Shown: in pieces, positions 8,519 through 16,851 of the stretch | How positions within the stretch are numbered: the stretch's first letter is position 1 | Layout of the letters: each line of letters starts with the position of its first letter | DNA from: JANXSS01 sp025356535 | GTDB lineage: Bacteria > Pseudomonadota > Gammaproteobacteria > Burkholderiales > Burkholderiaceae_D | Length of the DNA: 26,865 nt | Assembly: GCA_043762325.1 (NCBI GenBank) | Contig: JAYUMU010000092.1 | Location: 1-26,865 of the forward strand | Direction of reading: 5' to 3' | Program-made: the position numbers and the translations under genes | The notes under the pieces: model-generated | Seen by the model: only the letters and a program-made list of their open reading frames with translations | The model's database searches: none | What the model was told of the DNA's origin: nothing

Positions 8519-8800
8519 TCAGCGCGTGGTCGAAGTCGTCGACACGTTCCGGCTCACCGACTGGCCCTGTGCCGGCTGACTCTGCTGCCTGGCCTGCTCT
8601 GCCGCCTGGCGATCCTTCTTGTTGGCACGATGGCGTCCGATGGCGCAACCGACGCCGGCGCCGATGACGCTATGGTGCCCGGCAACGTGACCGGCAACGC
8701 CACCGACCGCAGCACCGGTCAGGCAACCCTTGGCGCTGGCAGCGCCACCGAATGCCAACAGGCCGGCGAACACTGCAACTGCGAGGACTCGGTTTTTCAT
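8519..8800 (-). CDS. Small secreted glycine-zipper-like protein
   Basis: A 93-aa protein with a clear Sec signal peptide (residues 1-23, MKNRVLAVAVFAGLLAF then GGAASA). A glycine-rich, zipper-like hydrophobic segment follows (LTGAAVGGVAGHVAGHHSVIGAGVGCAIG), then a polar tail rich in Lys, Gln and Ser/Thr. This layout resembles small periplasmic or outer-membrane-associated glycine-zipper 2TM proteins, whose roles are mostly unknown. The ATG at 8800 is chosen because the signal peptide begins there and GGA lies upstream; the open frame extends back to 8968 without signal-like sequence. It is monocistronic, downstream of the unusual 8918-8991 element. Confidence 0.8.
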   Translation of the reverse strand: MKNRVLAVAVFAGLLAFGGAASAKGCLTGAAVGGVAGHVAGHHSVIGAGVGCAIGRHRANKKDRQAAEQARQQSQPAQGQSVSRNVSTTSTTR

Positions 8801-8914
8801 GGCATTTTCCAAAAGATTTGATGAAGTACAAAGGATAACGTTTTTTGAATCCAGGGCAACCGGCGCACTTCTCAAGCACGTGTAGGAAGCCATTACCTTT
8901 TCGTTAAAGATTTT

Positions 8915-8991
8915 TCGTTTTGCACCGATAACAGGGAGTGTGCAAAGTGTTTTACCGCCCGCAGGCAATCAGCGCCGCGGGCGTTTTTTTT
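8915..8991 (+). ncRNA. Candidate structured small RNA ending in an intrinsic terminator
   Basis: Two consecutive hairpins on the plus strand lie between two minus-strand genes. The first pairs TTTGCAC (8919-8925) with GTGCAAA (8940-8946) around a 14-nt loop; the second is the terminator at 8956-8991. No plus-strand gene ends here, so the terminator must serve an unannotated transcript. Only a weak promoter is visible (TTAAAG 8904-8909, GATAAC 8927-8932, 17-bp spacer), and using it would start the RNA inside the first hairpin. The first inverted repeat could instead be an operator for the minus-strand gene at 8800. Confidence 0.3.
8956..8991 (+). terminator. Strong rho-independent terminator (plus strand)
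   Basis: The 7-bp stem CGCCCGC (8956-8962) / GCGGGCG (8977-8983) is extended inward by GGC/GCC and followed at once by eight T (8984-8991). In the minus direction the stem has no T-run, so it works for plus-strand transcription, where no gene precedes it closely. Confidence 0.8.
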
Positions 8992-8998
8992 GCCGAAA

Positions 8999-9931
8999 TC
9001 AAACCGGCCAGTATTGCCGGGGGATGCTGTAGTGCGCCATGATGCTGTGGCCCTTGAGGACAGATGACGATATCGGGAAGTGCGTCGTTTCAAATGCGTC
9101 ACGCGCATTCACGTAAGCATTTTGTGCATCCGCCATGACGCGGAAATTATTGTGCCGCTCCTCAGCGCTACCCGATCGCCCGGTTTGGTACATGTCTTCC
9201 TTGGCCTGCGGTATGACGATTGCCACCCGGCCCAACGCCAGGCTCAGTGCATCGTAACTTTGGGCAATGAATGCCTCGGGGCTGCGCAGCGTGCGTTCGG
9301 TCCATGCCTGTCGCTCGGCCGCGTTTTTGAATTGCATGGTTGGCCAGATGGTGTCGATGATCCTGGCAAGCGGCACTTCCGGTGCAATGGTTGGGGGATG
9401 GCTACCGCCGGGCAGATTCGTGACGAGTTGCCATACATTGCTGGAAAAATCATTGAACGCCTGCTGCAGATGCTGCGACTCGTTCTTGCAGTTGGCCAGG
9501 ACCTGCAGCGCGCTGTCGTACTTGTTTTTTCCGGCCAGATCACGACCGAGCGCTGCTGCCGTTTTCTCATAGCAGAACAGGATCGGACGACCGCGCCAGT
9601 TTTCTTCCAGGCGTTTGCACAGCAAGAATGGCATCTCGGCCGAATCGACATGACCGCAATCGAGCCGCGCATGCGCATGTTCGAGCGGCACGTAATCGAG
9701 GTTGTTTACCGGCCAGCTCAATGTCTTGAAGGACGGCGGCAGGGCGGTTGCCGGAGCAGCCTCGCGTCTGCCTCCGATCAGCCCGCGCAGTGCCGCCAGC
9801 ACGCCGTACGACCGCCTGCCGGCAGTTCCGGCAGCTGCGGCGGCTTCTGGCGCCGCCTCCCGACTTTCTGCATCGGTCTTGCGTACGGTCGGCGAAGTGC
9901 TGCGATTGTGGAGGAATATTTTTGCCTGCAT
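8999..9931 (-). CDS. Hypothetical protein, 310 aa, no recognised family
   Basis: I do not recognise a family. The N-terminal ~55 residues are Ala/Ser/Thr/Arg-rich and look disordered. From residue ~65 the protein appears folded, with PLEHAHARLDCGHV, an aromatic-rich WRGRPILFCYEKTAAALG stretch, then long helices (ALQVLANCKNESQHLQQAF; ERQAWTERTLRSPEAFIAQSY). No signal peptide or membrane helix is visible. The ATG at 9931 is preferred because GGCGAG lies about 11 bases upstream; the frame stays open to 10177 without protein-like sequence. It stands alone between a LysR gene and the terminator at 8956-8991. A secreted effector-like role could be imagined from the disordered N-terminus, but nothing specific supports it. 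Confidence 0.72.
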   Translation of the reverse strand: MQAKIFLHNRSTSPTVRKTDAESREAAPEAAAAAGTAGRRSYGVLAALRGLIGGRREAAPATALPPSFKTLSWPVNNLDYVPLEHAHARLDCGHVDSAEMPFLLCKRLEENWRGRPILFCYEKTAAALGRDLAGKNKYDSALQVLANCKNESQHLQQAFNDFSSNVWQLVTNLPGGSHPPTIAPEVPLARIIDTIWPTMQFKNAAERQAWTERTLRSPEAFIAQSYDALSLALGRVAIVIPQAKEDMYQTGRSGSAEERHNNFRVMADAQNAYVNARDAFETTHFPISSSVLKGHSIMAHYSIPRQYWPV

Positions 9932-10290
9932 GCTGGTTGCTCGCCTGTAGGGAAAGACAAGTGCAGGAAGCGCTTGCAGCGCATCGAGCACGGCCGTACT
10001 GCATTGCCACGATGACTCGCCCTGACGTTCACATTGCATTGCAAGCATTTGCACGTGGCACTCGACGTTACGCAAAATGCCCGGCTTTTTCCCGATGTTC
10101 GCGAACTGCCGGCAGGACTTGCGAAGCCGGCGGAACTGGAAAAAAGCGCCCGGCCCGGAGGGGGTCGCCTGTCGCATGGAATTTTCCCGGCTGTCCGGCC
10201 GGCGACGACGTGGCGCACCGGCGAGCGTCGGTGGACCGAACCGGCGCGCTGCGCCGCATTGCGCAACCCGGAACAGGCCGCCCCGGGTGC
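9932..10290. other. Intergenic region upstream of the 310-aa protein
   Basis: A 359-bp spacer between the end of the LysR gene and the start of the 310-aa protein. It must carry the promoter of the latter on the minus strand. I see no clear sigma-70 boxes, terminator or repeat. Reading frames crossing it are GC-rich shadows without protein-like composition. Confidence 0.4.
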
Positions 10291-11217
10291 CTAGCCGGTT
10301 GCCAGCTGCAGCTGCTCGCGCATCCAGCGATGCGATGCCTTGCGGGTGTCGCGGTCGTGCCAGAGCATGTCGACATGCACCACCGGCAGCTCGAAAGGCA
10401 GTTCCTTGGTCGTCAGCAGCGTCGACATGCCGATCGTCTTCAACAGGTGGCGCGGCACGATTGCGATCAGGTCGGAGCCGGCCACCACACGCCCCACCGT
10501 ATAGAATTGGTTGACGGTGAGATTGACCCGCCGGCTGCGGCCAAGGTTTGCCAGCGCGTCATCGGCCGGGCCGTGGGAGCGGCCGGAAAAACTCACCAGC
10601 GCATGCAGCGCCTCGCAATAGCTGTCGACCGTCAGTTCGGTCTCTGCCAGCGGATGGTCGCGCCGCATGATGCAGATGTACTTGCCGCTGTAGAGGCGAT
10701 GATGGCGGATGGCCGAGGTCGAGCCCTGCTCGCCGCTGAGTTGCGCCACCACGCCCGGAAACGAGCCGACGGCAAGCTCGATTTCACCCTGCAGCAGCAT
10801 CTGGCGCGGATCGCGCGAGGTCAGCGGCACCATGCGCACGTCGATGCCCGGCGCATCCGCCTTGATCACCCGCATGAGCGAGGGCAGCAGCAGCGACGCC
10901 GTCGAGTCGGCCATCGACAGGCGAAACGTCGTGTGCAGTTCGGCGATGCGAAATTCGGCCGGCGCCAGCAGTTCTTCCAGGTCGGCAAGCGCCGCCCGCA
11001 CGCGCGGCCAGAGTTCCTCGGCACGCGGCGTCGGCTTGACGCCATGCGCGGTGCGCACGAACAGGTCGTCGTGCAGCGCTTCGCGCAGGCGCTTCAAGGC
11101 ATTCGAAACCGCCGGCTGGGTCGTTGCCAGCCGGTCGGCGGCGCGCGTCAGGTTCTGCTCCGACATGATGACGTCGAAAATACGCAGCAGGTTCAGGTCT
11201 AGTGTAAGAAAGGACAT
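10291..11217 (-). CDS. LysR-type transcriptional regulator
   Basis: A 308-aa LysR regulator of normal length. The N-terminal winged helix-turn-helix spans about residues 5-65, with LDLNLLRIFDVIMSEQNLTRAADRL followed by TQPAVSNALKRLREAL and FVRTAHGVKPTPRA. The effector-binding domain follows from ~95. The N-terminus and domain style resemble the NodD/LinR/PcpR-like branch that controls aromatic or organic-acid genes. The start at 11217 has AAGAAAGGA just upstream. It is not divergent from an obvious target: the next gene upstream (lipocalin) is on the same strand, and the gene downstream is of unknown function, so its target is unclear. Confidence 0.93.
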   Translation of the reverse strand: MSFLTLDLNLLRIFDVIMSEQNLTRAADRLATTQPAVSNALKRLREALHDDLFVRTAHGVKPTPRAEELWPRVRAALADLEELLAPAEFRIAELHTTFRLSMADSTASLLLPSLMRVIKADAPGIDVRMVPLTSRDPRQMLLQGEIELAVGSFPGVVAQLSGEQGSTSAIRHHRLYSGKYICIMRRDHPLAETELTVDSYCEALHALVSFSGRSHGPADDALANLGRSRRVNLTVNQFYTVGRVVAGSDLIAIVPRHLLKTIGMSTLLTTKELPFELPVVHVDMLWHDRDTRKASHRWMREQLQLATG

Positions 11218-11380
11218 TGCGGTTCGCGAAAATGATAAAAAAGTGCAGTTGACGGCGGCATGCCGCCTGCTGCAGGCGCAGACGACGGGGCGGGTTCCGG
11301 TGCGGGCGGCAACGGCGGCAGCGGCCTGATTGTACGGTGATTTGGCGCGCCGGTCGTCCCGGCTCCATTGCAATGCGCGC

Positions 11381-11968
11381 CTATTGCTGCGGCGTGCGCT
11401 GCAGTTTCTGCAGGTCGAAACCCTGCCCCTGCAGGCGCAGCAGCAGGGCCTCCAGCAGCGCGGCATCGACGACGGGGGTACGCACCAGAATCCAGAGGAA
11501 TTCGCGTTTCGGCTCGCTGACTGCGGCAAGCCTGTAGGCCGGGTCGAGGTCGATGATCCAGTAATCGCCCCAGACTGCCGGCAGAAACGACAGCCAGGCC
11601 GGTGCGAAGCGCACCTTCAGGCGCGGCGCGGCAGCGTCGGGCTGGCGCGCCTGGCCGACGGCGCGCTCGGTACTGCCATCGGCCAGACGGCACTGATTGA
11701 CGACCTGCACGCTGCCGTCGGCCACGATGCTGTAATCGGCTCTTGTAAAACCGACGCATTTTTTCTGGAAGCGATTCGGATAGCGGGCGATCTCGTACCA
11801 GGTGCCCATGTACCGCGGCAGGTCGACGGCGGCAACCGTGCGCAGCGGCGGCGCGCCGGGTGCCGCATTGTCGGCGCGCACCGCCCGGGCCGTGGCAAAC
11901 AGCAGGCAGAACGCGCCGGCAAGCGCAAAGGCCATCGGCAGGCGGGGGTCGGGCTTTGGTAGTCTCAT
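11381..11968 (-). CDS. blc: Lipocalin family protein (Blc-like)
   Basis: A 195-aa lipocalin, a beta-barrel that binds lipids or other hydrophobic ligands at the cell envelope. The family GxW motif is at residues 55-57 in YMGTWYEIARYPNRFQKKC, followed by a DGSVQVVNQC strand and the WIIDLDPAYR segment typical of bacterial Blc. An N-terminal hydrophobic signal ends near ARAVRA (residue ~32). The Cys at 21 follows Phe, so it is not a good lipobox and the protein is probably periplasmic rather than lipid-anchored. It lies 68 bp after the end of the 404-aa unknown gene and may be the tail of that operon. Confidence 0.88.
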   Translation of the reverse strand: MRLPKPDPRLPMAFALAGAFCLLFATARAVRADNAAPGAPPLRTVAAVDLPRYMGTWYEIARYPNRFQKKCVGFTRADYSIVADGSVQVVNQCRLADGSTERAVGQARQPDAAAPRLKVRFAPAWLSFLPAVWGDYWIIDLDPAYRLAAVSEPKREFLWILVRTPVVDAALLEALLLRLQGQGFDLQKLQRTPQQ

Positions 11969-12036
11969 CGGGCGATGATAACAACGAAGCGCAACCGGCG
12001 TGGGCTGCTGCGGCAAAGGCAGGCGCTGCGCTGCGG

Positions 12037-13251
12037 TTACTTCTTCCTGATGTTGCAGTTCTCGGTCAGGAACTGCATGGCATAAATGTATTTGTCGTCG
12101 CTGGCGTCTTGCAGCCGCTCCTGCGCTTCCGGAAAAAATTCTTCTTCCCACATCGACAGCAGATCGCTGCGAATCGAAAACGGCGCCGACGTGTTGATCA
12201 AATCCACCACCACGCCGGTGTTGAAACCGTGCGCGCGCACGCGCCGGATCAGCGCCCGCGCCTCCGGCACCGACAGCGTGGTCTTCGGCCTGACGCCGGC
12301 GGCCAGGCAAAGCAGTACCGTCTGGCGCGAAAACGGATCTTCCTTTCCCTTGGTCAGCTTCTGCCATTCCTTCGAGACGAATGCATCGAAGGCATCGATG
12401 TCTTCAAGACCCGTGTCGCGCAAGAAGTACCGGGCATCGAGCATGTCCAGGACCGCATCGAGCGGCTTCGTCAGGTCGGCCAGCAGCGGCGCATCGTGCT
12501 TGTCGATCTCGCGCCGGATCGCAGCGGCGATCGGCTGGTGCTGCACCGGCACGTCTGCCATCAAGCCTTTCGGAAACTTCAGCTTGCCGGTTCCGGCCAG
12601 GGCAGCGCGCAAGGTCTCGATCAACGCGGCAAACTCCGCGCGGTTCGGGCAGTTGCCGGCGCGTCCGAGCCGGCGCAGCAGCGCCGTGCGGATCACCGCT
12701 TCGGCGGCAACCGAGTCGAGCGCCGCGAGCGGCACGTTCATGTCCTGCGCAAACCAGCGGGCCGCTTCCAGCATGCGGTTGTTCAGATCGCGTCGGTTCA
12801 ACTCCTTGCGATAGGCGGCGCACGACATCGGCTTGGCCAGGGTGCGCTCATCCTGGAATTCCTTGAGCGCCTGGCCCTGGGCGCCGCCGTCGAAGACGGC
12901 CGACTCCGGCATCGCATGCAGCGCCTTGAGCAGGTCGTTGCCGCCGCGCGAATGCGACAGGAAGCTGTTGTCCTGCAGCGATTGCGCCGCCTTTGCCAGG
13001 TCGTCGCCGTACTGGTGTTCGAGATACAGGCTGACCAGGTGGACGATGCGCTTTCTGGCGTTGTCCAGCGAAGCGAACAGGTGACTGGTGCCGAAGTACT
13101 GCGCCACCTGCACCGACCCCTTGGCGCCGTCGCTGACGATGGCGTCGCACCGGGCCGGGTCGATCATGCGCCGGGCCACGCCGTGGGTGAGCGCCTTTTC
13201 GAAATACGGCCGCCGGTCGACGGTCGCCAGGCGATGGTTTGCAGTTGCCAT
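12037..13251 (-). CDS. Unknown protein, 404 aa, last member of the J-domain operon
   Basis: I do not recognise a family. The protein is largely alpha-helical and soluble, without signal peptide or membrane segment. Notable stretches are HLFASLDNARKRIVHLVSLY and YLEHQYGDDLAKAAQSLQ near residues 55-95, a CAAYRKELNRRDLNNRMLEAARWFA helix, and a C-terminal MWEEEFFPEAQERLQDASD helix. ATG 13251 is chosen, 25 bases after the previous gene's stop; the frame is open to 13320, overlapping that gene, so a longer form starting at 13320 is possible. It follows two other unknown proteins and a J-domain protein on the same strand, suggesting that they act together, perhaps in an Hsp70-dependent step. Confidence 0.8.
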   Translation of the reverse strand: MATANHRLATVDRRPYFEKALTHGVARRMIDPARCDAIVSDGAKGSVQVAQYFGTSHLFASLDNARKRIVHLVSLYLEHQYGDDLAKAAQSLQDNSFLSHSRGGNDLLKALHAMPESAVFDGGAQGQALKEFQDERTLAKPMSCAAYRKELNRRDLNNRMLEAARWFAQDMNVPLAALDSVAAEAVIRTALLRRLGRAGNCPNRAEFAALIETLRAALAGTGKLKFPKGLMADVPVQHQPIAAAIRREIDKHDAPLLADLTKPLDAVLDMLDARYFLRDTGLEDIDAFDAFVSKEWQKLTKGKEDPFSRQTVLLCLAAGVRPKTTLSVPEARALIRRVRAHGFNTGVVVDLINTSAPFSIRSDLLSMWEEEFFPEAQERLQDASDDKYIYAMQFLTENCNIRKK

Positions 13252-13276
13252 GGCCGCGTTCAGACGAGGACGGGCA

Positions 13277-13996
13277 TCAGAGCGCCGACTCTTCGCCGCC
13301 TTCGAGGGCGCCGCCTGCATCGGCCCGGCTGCGTGCCGGCGCTGGCGCGCGCGGCGCCGGCGGCGACTCGTCGAGCCCCTGCTCTTCCAGGCGCTGCAGC
13401 TCGGCCTCGACGCGCAGGCGGTTCTGCAGGCGGGTCTTCAGCACCGGCCAGATCTGCTCGAACATGTCGGCATGCTCGTGCTTCAACAGCCACGTCAGTT
13501 CTTTCCAGTCGCTGTCGCTGACTTCGGCGCGGTCGACCGCATCGCCCTCTTCGTTCAGGTTGATGTTGAAGGTATCGTATTTCTCGAAGTGGACCACCTC
13601 TTCGTCGCGGTCCGACAGGTAATCGACCAGCGCTTCGCAGCCGCCGTCGATCTCGCCCAGGGCGGCGATGAAGTCGGCCGTCTGCACGTCGCTGCGAAAG
13701 ATGACGGCATTGATCATGCCGCGCAGATGCGCATGGGTGCGGTCGTCGTAGAGCTTTTCCATGATCACGGCGCGGGCGAACTGCTCGGGCGTCACCAGCA
13801 GGTTGACCACCGACTCCTTGGAAGCATCGAATTCGCGGATCACCGCCAGCAGGTCTTTCGGCGCCATTTCATCGAGCACCGCCACCAGTGCATGGTCGCC
13901 ATCGGATTCGGCCAGCGCCACCAGTGCGAACTCCGCACCGGCGATGTCACCGGCCCGAATCAGGGTCTGGGCTTTTACTACGAGTGCATTTGTCAT
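13277..13996 (-). CDS. Unknown acidic helical protein, 239 aa, third member of the J-domain operon
   Basis: No family recognised. Residues 1-110 resemble stacked helical repeats (AQTLIRAGDIAGAEFALVALAE, VAVLDEMAPKDLLAVIREFD, VVNLLVTPEQFARAVIMEKLYDD), somewhat like HEAT or magnesium-transporter N-domain repeats, but this is only an impression. A Glu/Asp-rich middle follows, then a Pro/Ala/Arg-rich tail after residue ~205 that looks disordered. The start is the ATG at 13996, 68 bp after the previous stop. No signal peptide or membrane helix is seen. Confidence 0.8.
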   Translation of the reverse strand: MTNALVVKAQTLIRAGDIAGAEFALVALAESDGDHALVAVLDEMAPKDLLAVIREFDASKESVVNLLVTPEQFARAVIMEKLYDDRTHAHLRGMINAVIFRSDVQTADFIAALGEIDGGCEALVDYLSDRDEEVVHFEKYDTFNINLNEEGDAVDRAEVSDSDWKELTWLLKHEHADMFEQIWPVLKTRLQNRLRVEAELQRLEEQGLDESPPAPRAPAPARSRADAGGALEGGEESAL

Positions 13997-14064
13997 GGGG
14001 TCCGGTCAACGTTGTTCAGACAAAAAGAAATCCGGCACGAGGCCGCATGGCGTGCGGCATGCCG

Positions 14065-14619
14065 TCATCCGCGCCGGTCGAAGCCTTGCTCGGACATCCA
14101 GTCGGCGCCGGCTTCGTCGAGATCCTGCTCGTCGTCGCCATCGTCGCCATCGGGGCGCTCGCCTTCGCCATCGGCTTCGCCACCGGTGTCGTCGTTTGCG
14201 CCGGTGGCGCGCGTGACGGCCGACTGGCTGAGTTCCTTCGCATGCAAAAATTCCAGGCAGATCACGGTGAGCATGAAGCGCTCGCCTTCGGGCTCCTGCA
14301 AGGCCATCGCAACGAACTTCTCGGCCCACGGCGCCATCTGCACGGCCGGCGCCAGCTCCTGCCAGGAAGGAAACTCTTCGGGTTCGGCAAAGGCCAGCAT
14401 CAGTAACGCCTGGGCATTGAGGACCGTGACGGCATTATGGAAGACGGGCGCGACCATCTCGGGCGCGAAACCGATCATCGGCATCAATTCCTTGAACTGC
14501 GCGCGCTTCTGGTTCAGGCGCGCGGCCAGCACGTTCTTGCCTTCGGAGTCGGATTGCAGGTCTTCGAGCTCGGCCAGGTAGGCCTTGCTCAGGTCTTCGA
14601 AATAGGCAGACAGTCTCAT
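14065..14619 (-). CDS. Unknown protein with acidic tail, 184 aa, second member of the J-domain operon
   Basis: No family recognised. The first ~135 residues are helical (SAYFEDLSKAYLAELEDLQ, then AARLNQKRAQFKELMPMIG). The last ~45 are extremely acidic and Gly-rich (EADGEGERPDGDDGDDEQDLDEA) and probably disordered. The start codon overlaps the stop of the J-domain gene as ATGA (14616-14619), strong evidence of translational coupling and matched production. Its likely partner is therefore the J-domain protein. Confidence 0.82.
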   Translation of the reverse strand: MRLSAYFEDLSKAYLAELEDLQSDSEGKNVLAARLNQKRAQFKELMPMIGFAPEMVAPVFHNAVTVLNAQALLMLAFAEPEEFPSWQELAPAVQMAPWAEKFVAMALQEPEGERFMLTVICLEFLHAKELSQSAVTRATGANDDTGGEADGEGERPDGDDGDDEQDLDEAGADWMSEQGFDRRG

Positions 14620-14894
14620 TGCAGAACTTTATTCAGGTAGGTTTTCCAGAGTTCGCGGGCGGTCTCCAGCGGATTCTCCAGCAGGCTGCGGCGGCGATTC
14701 TCGTCATAATCGCGCCGCTTTTCGGTGTCGGACAACAGATCGTACGCTTCTTGCGTCTCACGGAATTTTTCGGCGGCGTCCGGAGAAGGATTCTTGTCCG
14801 GATGGTATTCGGAAGCCTTGCGCCGATAGGCGCTTTTCAGGGCGCTTGCCGATGCGTCGGCTTCGACACCGAGCACCGCGTAATGGTCTTTCAT
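14616..14894 (-). CDS. J-domain (DnaJ-type) co-chaperone, minimal
   Basis: A 92-aa protein that is little more than a J-domain. It begins HYAVLGVEADAS, has the KSAYRRKASEYHPDKNPS helix-loop with the essential HPD at residues 31-33, and ends helix III/IV at AYDLLSDTEKRRDYD. A 25-residue tail (ENPLETARELWKTYLNKVLQ) probably contacts a partner. It lacks the Gly/Phe, zinc-finger and C-terminal substrate-binding regions of true DnaJ, so it should recruit and stimulate an Hsp70 (DnaK) for a specific client. The ATG at 14894 has GAGA upstream. It leads a run of unknown genes and overlaps the first by ATGA. Confidence 0.92.
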   Translation of the reverse strand: MKDHYAVLGVEADASASALKSAYRRKASEYHPDKNPSPDAAEKFRETQEAYDLLSDTEKRRDYDENRRRSLLENPLETARELWKTYLNKVLQ

Positions 14895-14947
14895 GCTGAT
14901 TCTCTGCCCCGGTTGATTTGGTTGATTCACGCCCAGGCGTTGCAATT

Positions 14948-16837
14948 CTACAGAAATCCGGTCGACAGCCAGGGAATGGCTGCAATCAACACCAGCGCCA
15001 CCGCCAGCGCGCCCAGGTATGGCCAGACATGCGGCATTGCCCGATCCGGGTCGACACGGCCGATGGCGCAGGCCGCATAGAAGCCAACGCCGAACGGTGG
15101 CGCGAACAGCCCCAGCCCCATGGCGAAGATCACCGTCATGGCATAGTGGACTTCATGTATGCCGACCGCGCGGGCAACCGGAAACAGCAGCGGCCCGAAC
15201 AGGACGATTGCCGGTATGCCTTCCAGCACGCTGCCAAGAATGACGAAGGCCACGACCGAGATCGCCATGAAGCCGCCCTTGCCGCCCGGGACGATGGTCA
15301 TCCATTCGGCGAGCTGGCGCGAGAAGCCCGATTGCGTCAATGCCCAGGCCATCGCCGTGGCGCAACCGATGATGAAGAGAATCGCGCCGGACAACGAGGC
15401 CGTCTCGATCAACATCGGATAGACACGGCGCCAGTCGAACTGCCGGTAGACCAGCAGACCCACCAGCACCGTGTAGGCAATGCCCACCGTCGAGACTTCG
15501 GTTGCCGTGGCAATGCCGCCGACCACGGTTGCCCGGATGACGAAAGGCAGCGCCAGCGCCGGCACCGCCACCAGGAACAGCCTGACGACACGGGCCGGGC
15601 CGGCACGCACCACGCCGGAGAGGTCTTCATGACGGTTATGAAAAAACACCAGCACCGCCAGCGCCAGGGCGCCCACCAGTGCCGGCATCAGGCCGCCGGT
15701 AAACAGCGCCGCGATCGAGACACCGGTGACCGAGCCGATGGTGATCAACACCAGGCTCGGCGGAATCGTCTCCGACATGGCGCCGGACGAGGCCAGCAGC
15801 GCGATCAGGCGGCTATCCTGGGCGCCGCGCCGCTTCATTTCCGGAAACAGCGCCGGCGCCACCGCTGCCATGTCGGCCGCTTTCGAGCCCGAAATGCCCG
15901 ACACCAGGTACATCGCCCCAAGCAGCACGTACGCCAGGCCGCCCCGCACGTGGCCGAGCAGCGACGCCAGGAAATCGACCATCGCCCGCGCCACGCCGGT
16001 CATCTCGATCAACAGCCCGAGAAAGACGAACAGCGGCACCGACAGCAGGATCAGCGCCGACATGCCTTCGTCCATGCGGCTGACCACGATGGTCAGCGGC
16101 GTGTTGGTCGACACCGCCAGAAACGACAGCGTCGCCACGCCGAAGGCAAAGGCGATCGGTACGCCGGCGGCCACGCAGGCGGCCACCACGCCGACGAAAA
16201 AAATCAGCAGGTTCACATGGCCGAGCTTGAAGAAGAACGGCCGCGCCAGCCACAGCGCCGCCACCAGGAGCACCATCAGCAGCAGTGCGACACCGACCTG
16301 CCGGAGCTGCGCCTGCTCGAACAGCCGCATGAGGACGATGGCCAGCATCATGACCGCGCCCACGCCGATTGCCGCCACCCGCAGGCCGTCATGGATTTCC
16401 AGGGCCGGTGTGGCAATGAGCCACTGGTCCTGCGCGTATTCCAGCGCCGGCAGCAGAATTTCCAGCACGAAGGCCGCCACCACCAGCTGCGCGCCGAGCG
16501 TGACGCGCCGATGCCAGGCCGGCGGCAACAGGTTGACCAGGGTGGTCAGGCGCATGTGTTCGCCGCGCCGCAGGGCGATCACGGCGCCGAGCATGGCCAG
16601 CCACAGGAACAGGATCGAGGCCAGTTCGTCGGACCAGGTCAGCGGCGCATTGAAGGCATAGCGGGCGATGACGCCGGCGAGCAAAATGCCGATTTCAGCC
16701 AGCACCAGGAGCGCCGCCGGCACTTCGGTCAGCAAGGCGAGCCCGGCGTCGAGGCGGCGATAGAAGACGGTGCGCGGGCGCGCCGGCGGCGCGGCGGGGC
16801 CGGCGGCAGCAGCGCCAGTTGCATCAGGCAGGGACAT
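14948..16837 (-). CDS. dctQM: TRAP transporter fused small/large permease (DctQM)
   Basis: A 629-aa inner-membrane protein combining the 4-helix DctQ part (about residues 25-180, with APLTWSDELASILFLWLAMLGA) and the 12-helix DctM part (about 195-629, with FFVGVVAACVAAGVPIAFAFG, FVFLGLLIEMTG and GSVLEGIPAIVLFGPLLFP). Such tripartite transporters import organic acids with sodium or proton gradients, using a periplasmic binding protein. The N-terminus is Ala/Pro-rich. It lies 14 bp downstream of the binding-protein gene and is surely co-transcribed with it. The substrate is not evident. The J-domain gene begins 53 bp beyond its stop on the same strand. Confidence 0.94.
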   Translation of the reverse strand: MSLPDATGAAAAGPAAPPARPRTVFYRRLDAGLALLTEVPAALLVLAEIGILLAGVIARYAFNAPLTWSDELASILFLWLAMLGAVIALRRGEHMRLTTLVNLLPPAWHRRVTLGAQLVVAAFVLEILLPALEYAQDQWLIATPALEIHDGLRVAAIGVGAVMMLAIVLMRLFEQAQLRQVGVALLLMVLLVAALWLARPFFFKLGHVNLLIFFVGVVAACVAAGVPIAFAFGVATLSFLAVSTNTPLTIVVSRMDEGMSALILLSVPLFVFLGLLIEMTGVARAMVDFLASLLGHVRGGLAYVLLGAMYLVSGISGSKAADMAAVAPALFPEMKRRGAQDSRLIALLASSGAMSETIPPSLVLITIGSVTGVSIAALFTGGLMPALVGALALAVLVFFHNRHEDLSGVVRAGPARVVRLFLVAVPALALPFVIRATVVGGIATATEVSTVGIAYTVLVGLLVYRQFDWRRVYPMLIETASLSGAILFIIGCATAMAWALTQSGFSRQLAEWMTIVPGGKGGFMAISVVAFVILGSVLEGIPAIVLFGPLLFPVARAVGIHEVHYAMTVIFAMGLGLFAPPFGVGFYAACAIGRVDPDRAMPHVWPYLGALAVALVLIAAIPWLSTGFL

Positions 16838-16851
16838 GCAGCGCGTTCCGC

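Noticed and set aside
9748..11202. Plus-strand frame (484 codons) opposite the LysR gene
   Set aside because: Arg/His/Gln-rich shadow of the LysR gene and its spacer.
11860..13521. Plus-strand frame (553 codons) opposite the 404-aa unknown gene
   Set aside because: Shadow-like composition. The minus strand has the coupled operon structure, balanced composition and correct spacing.
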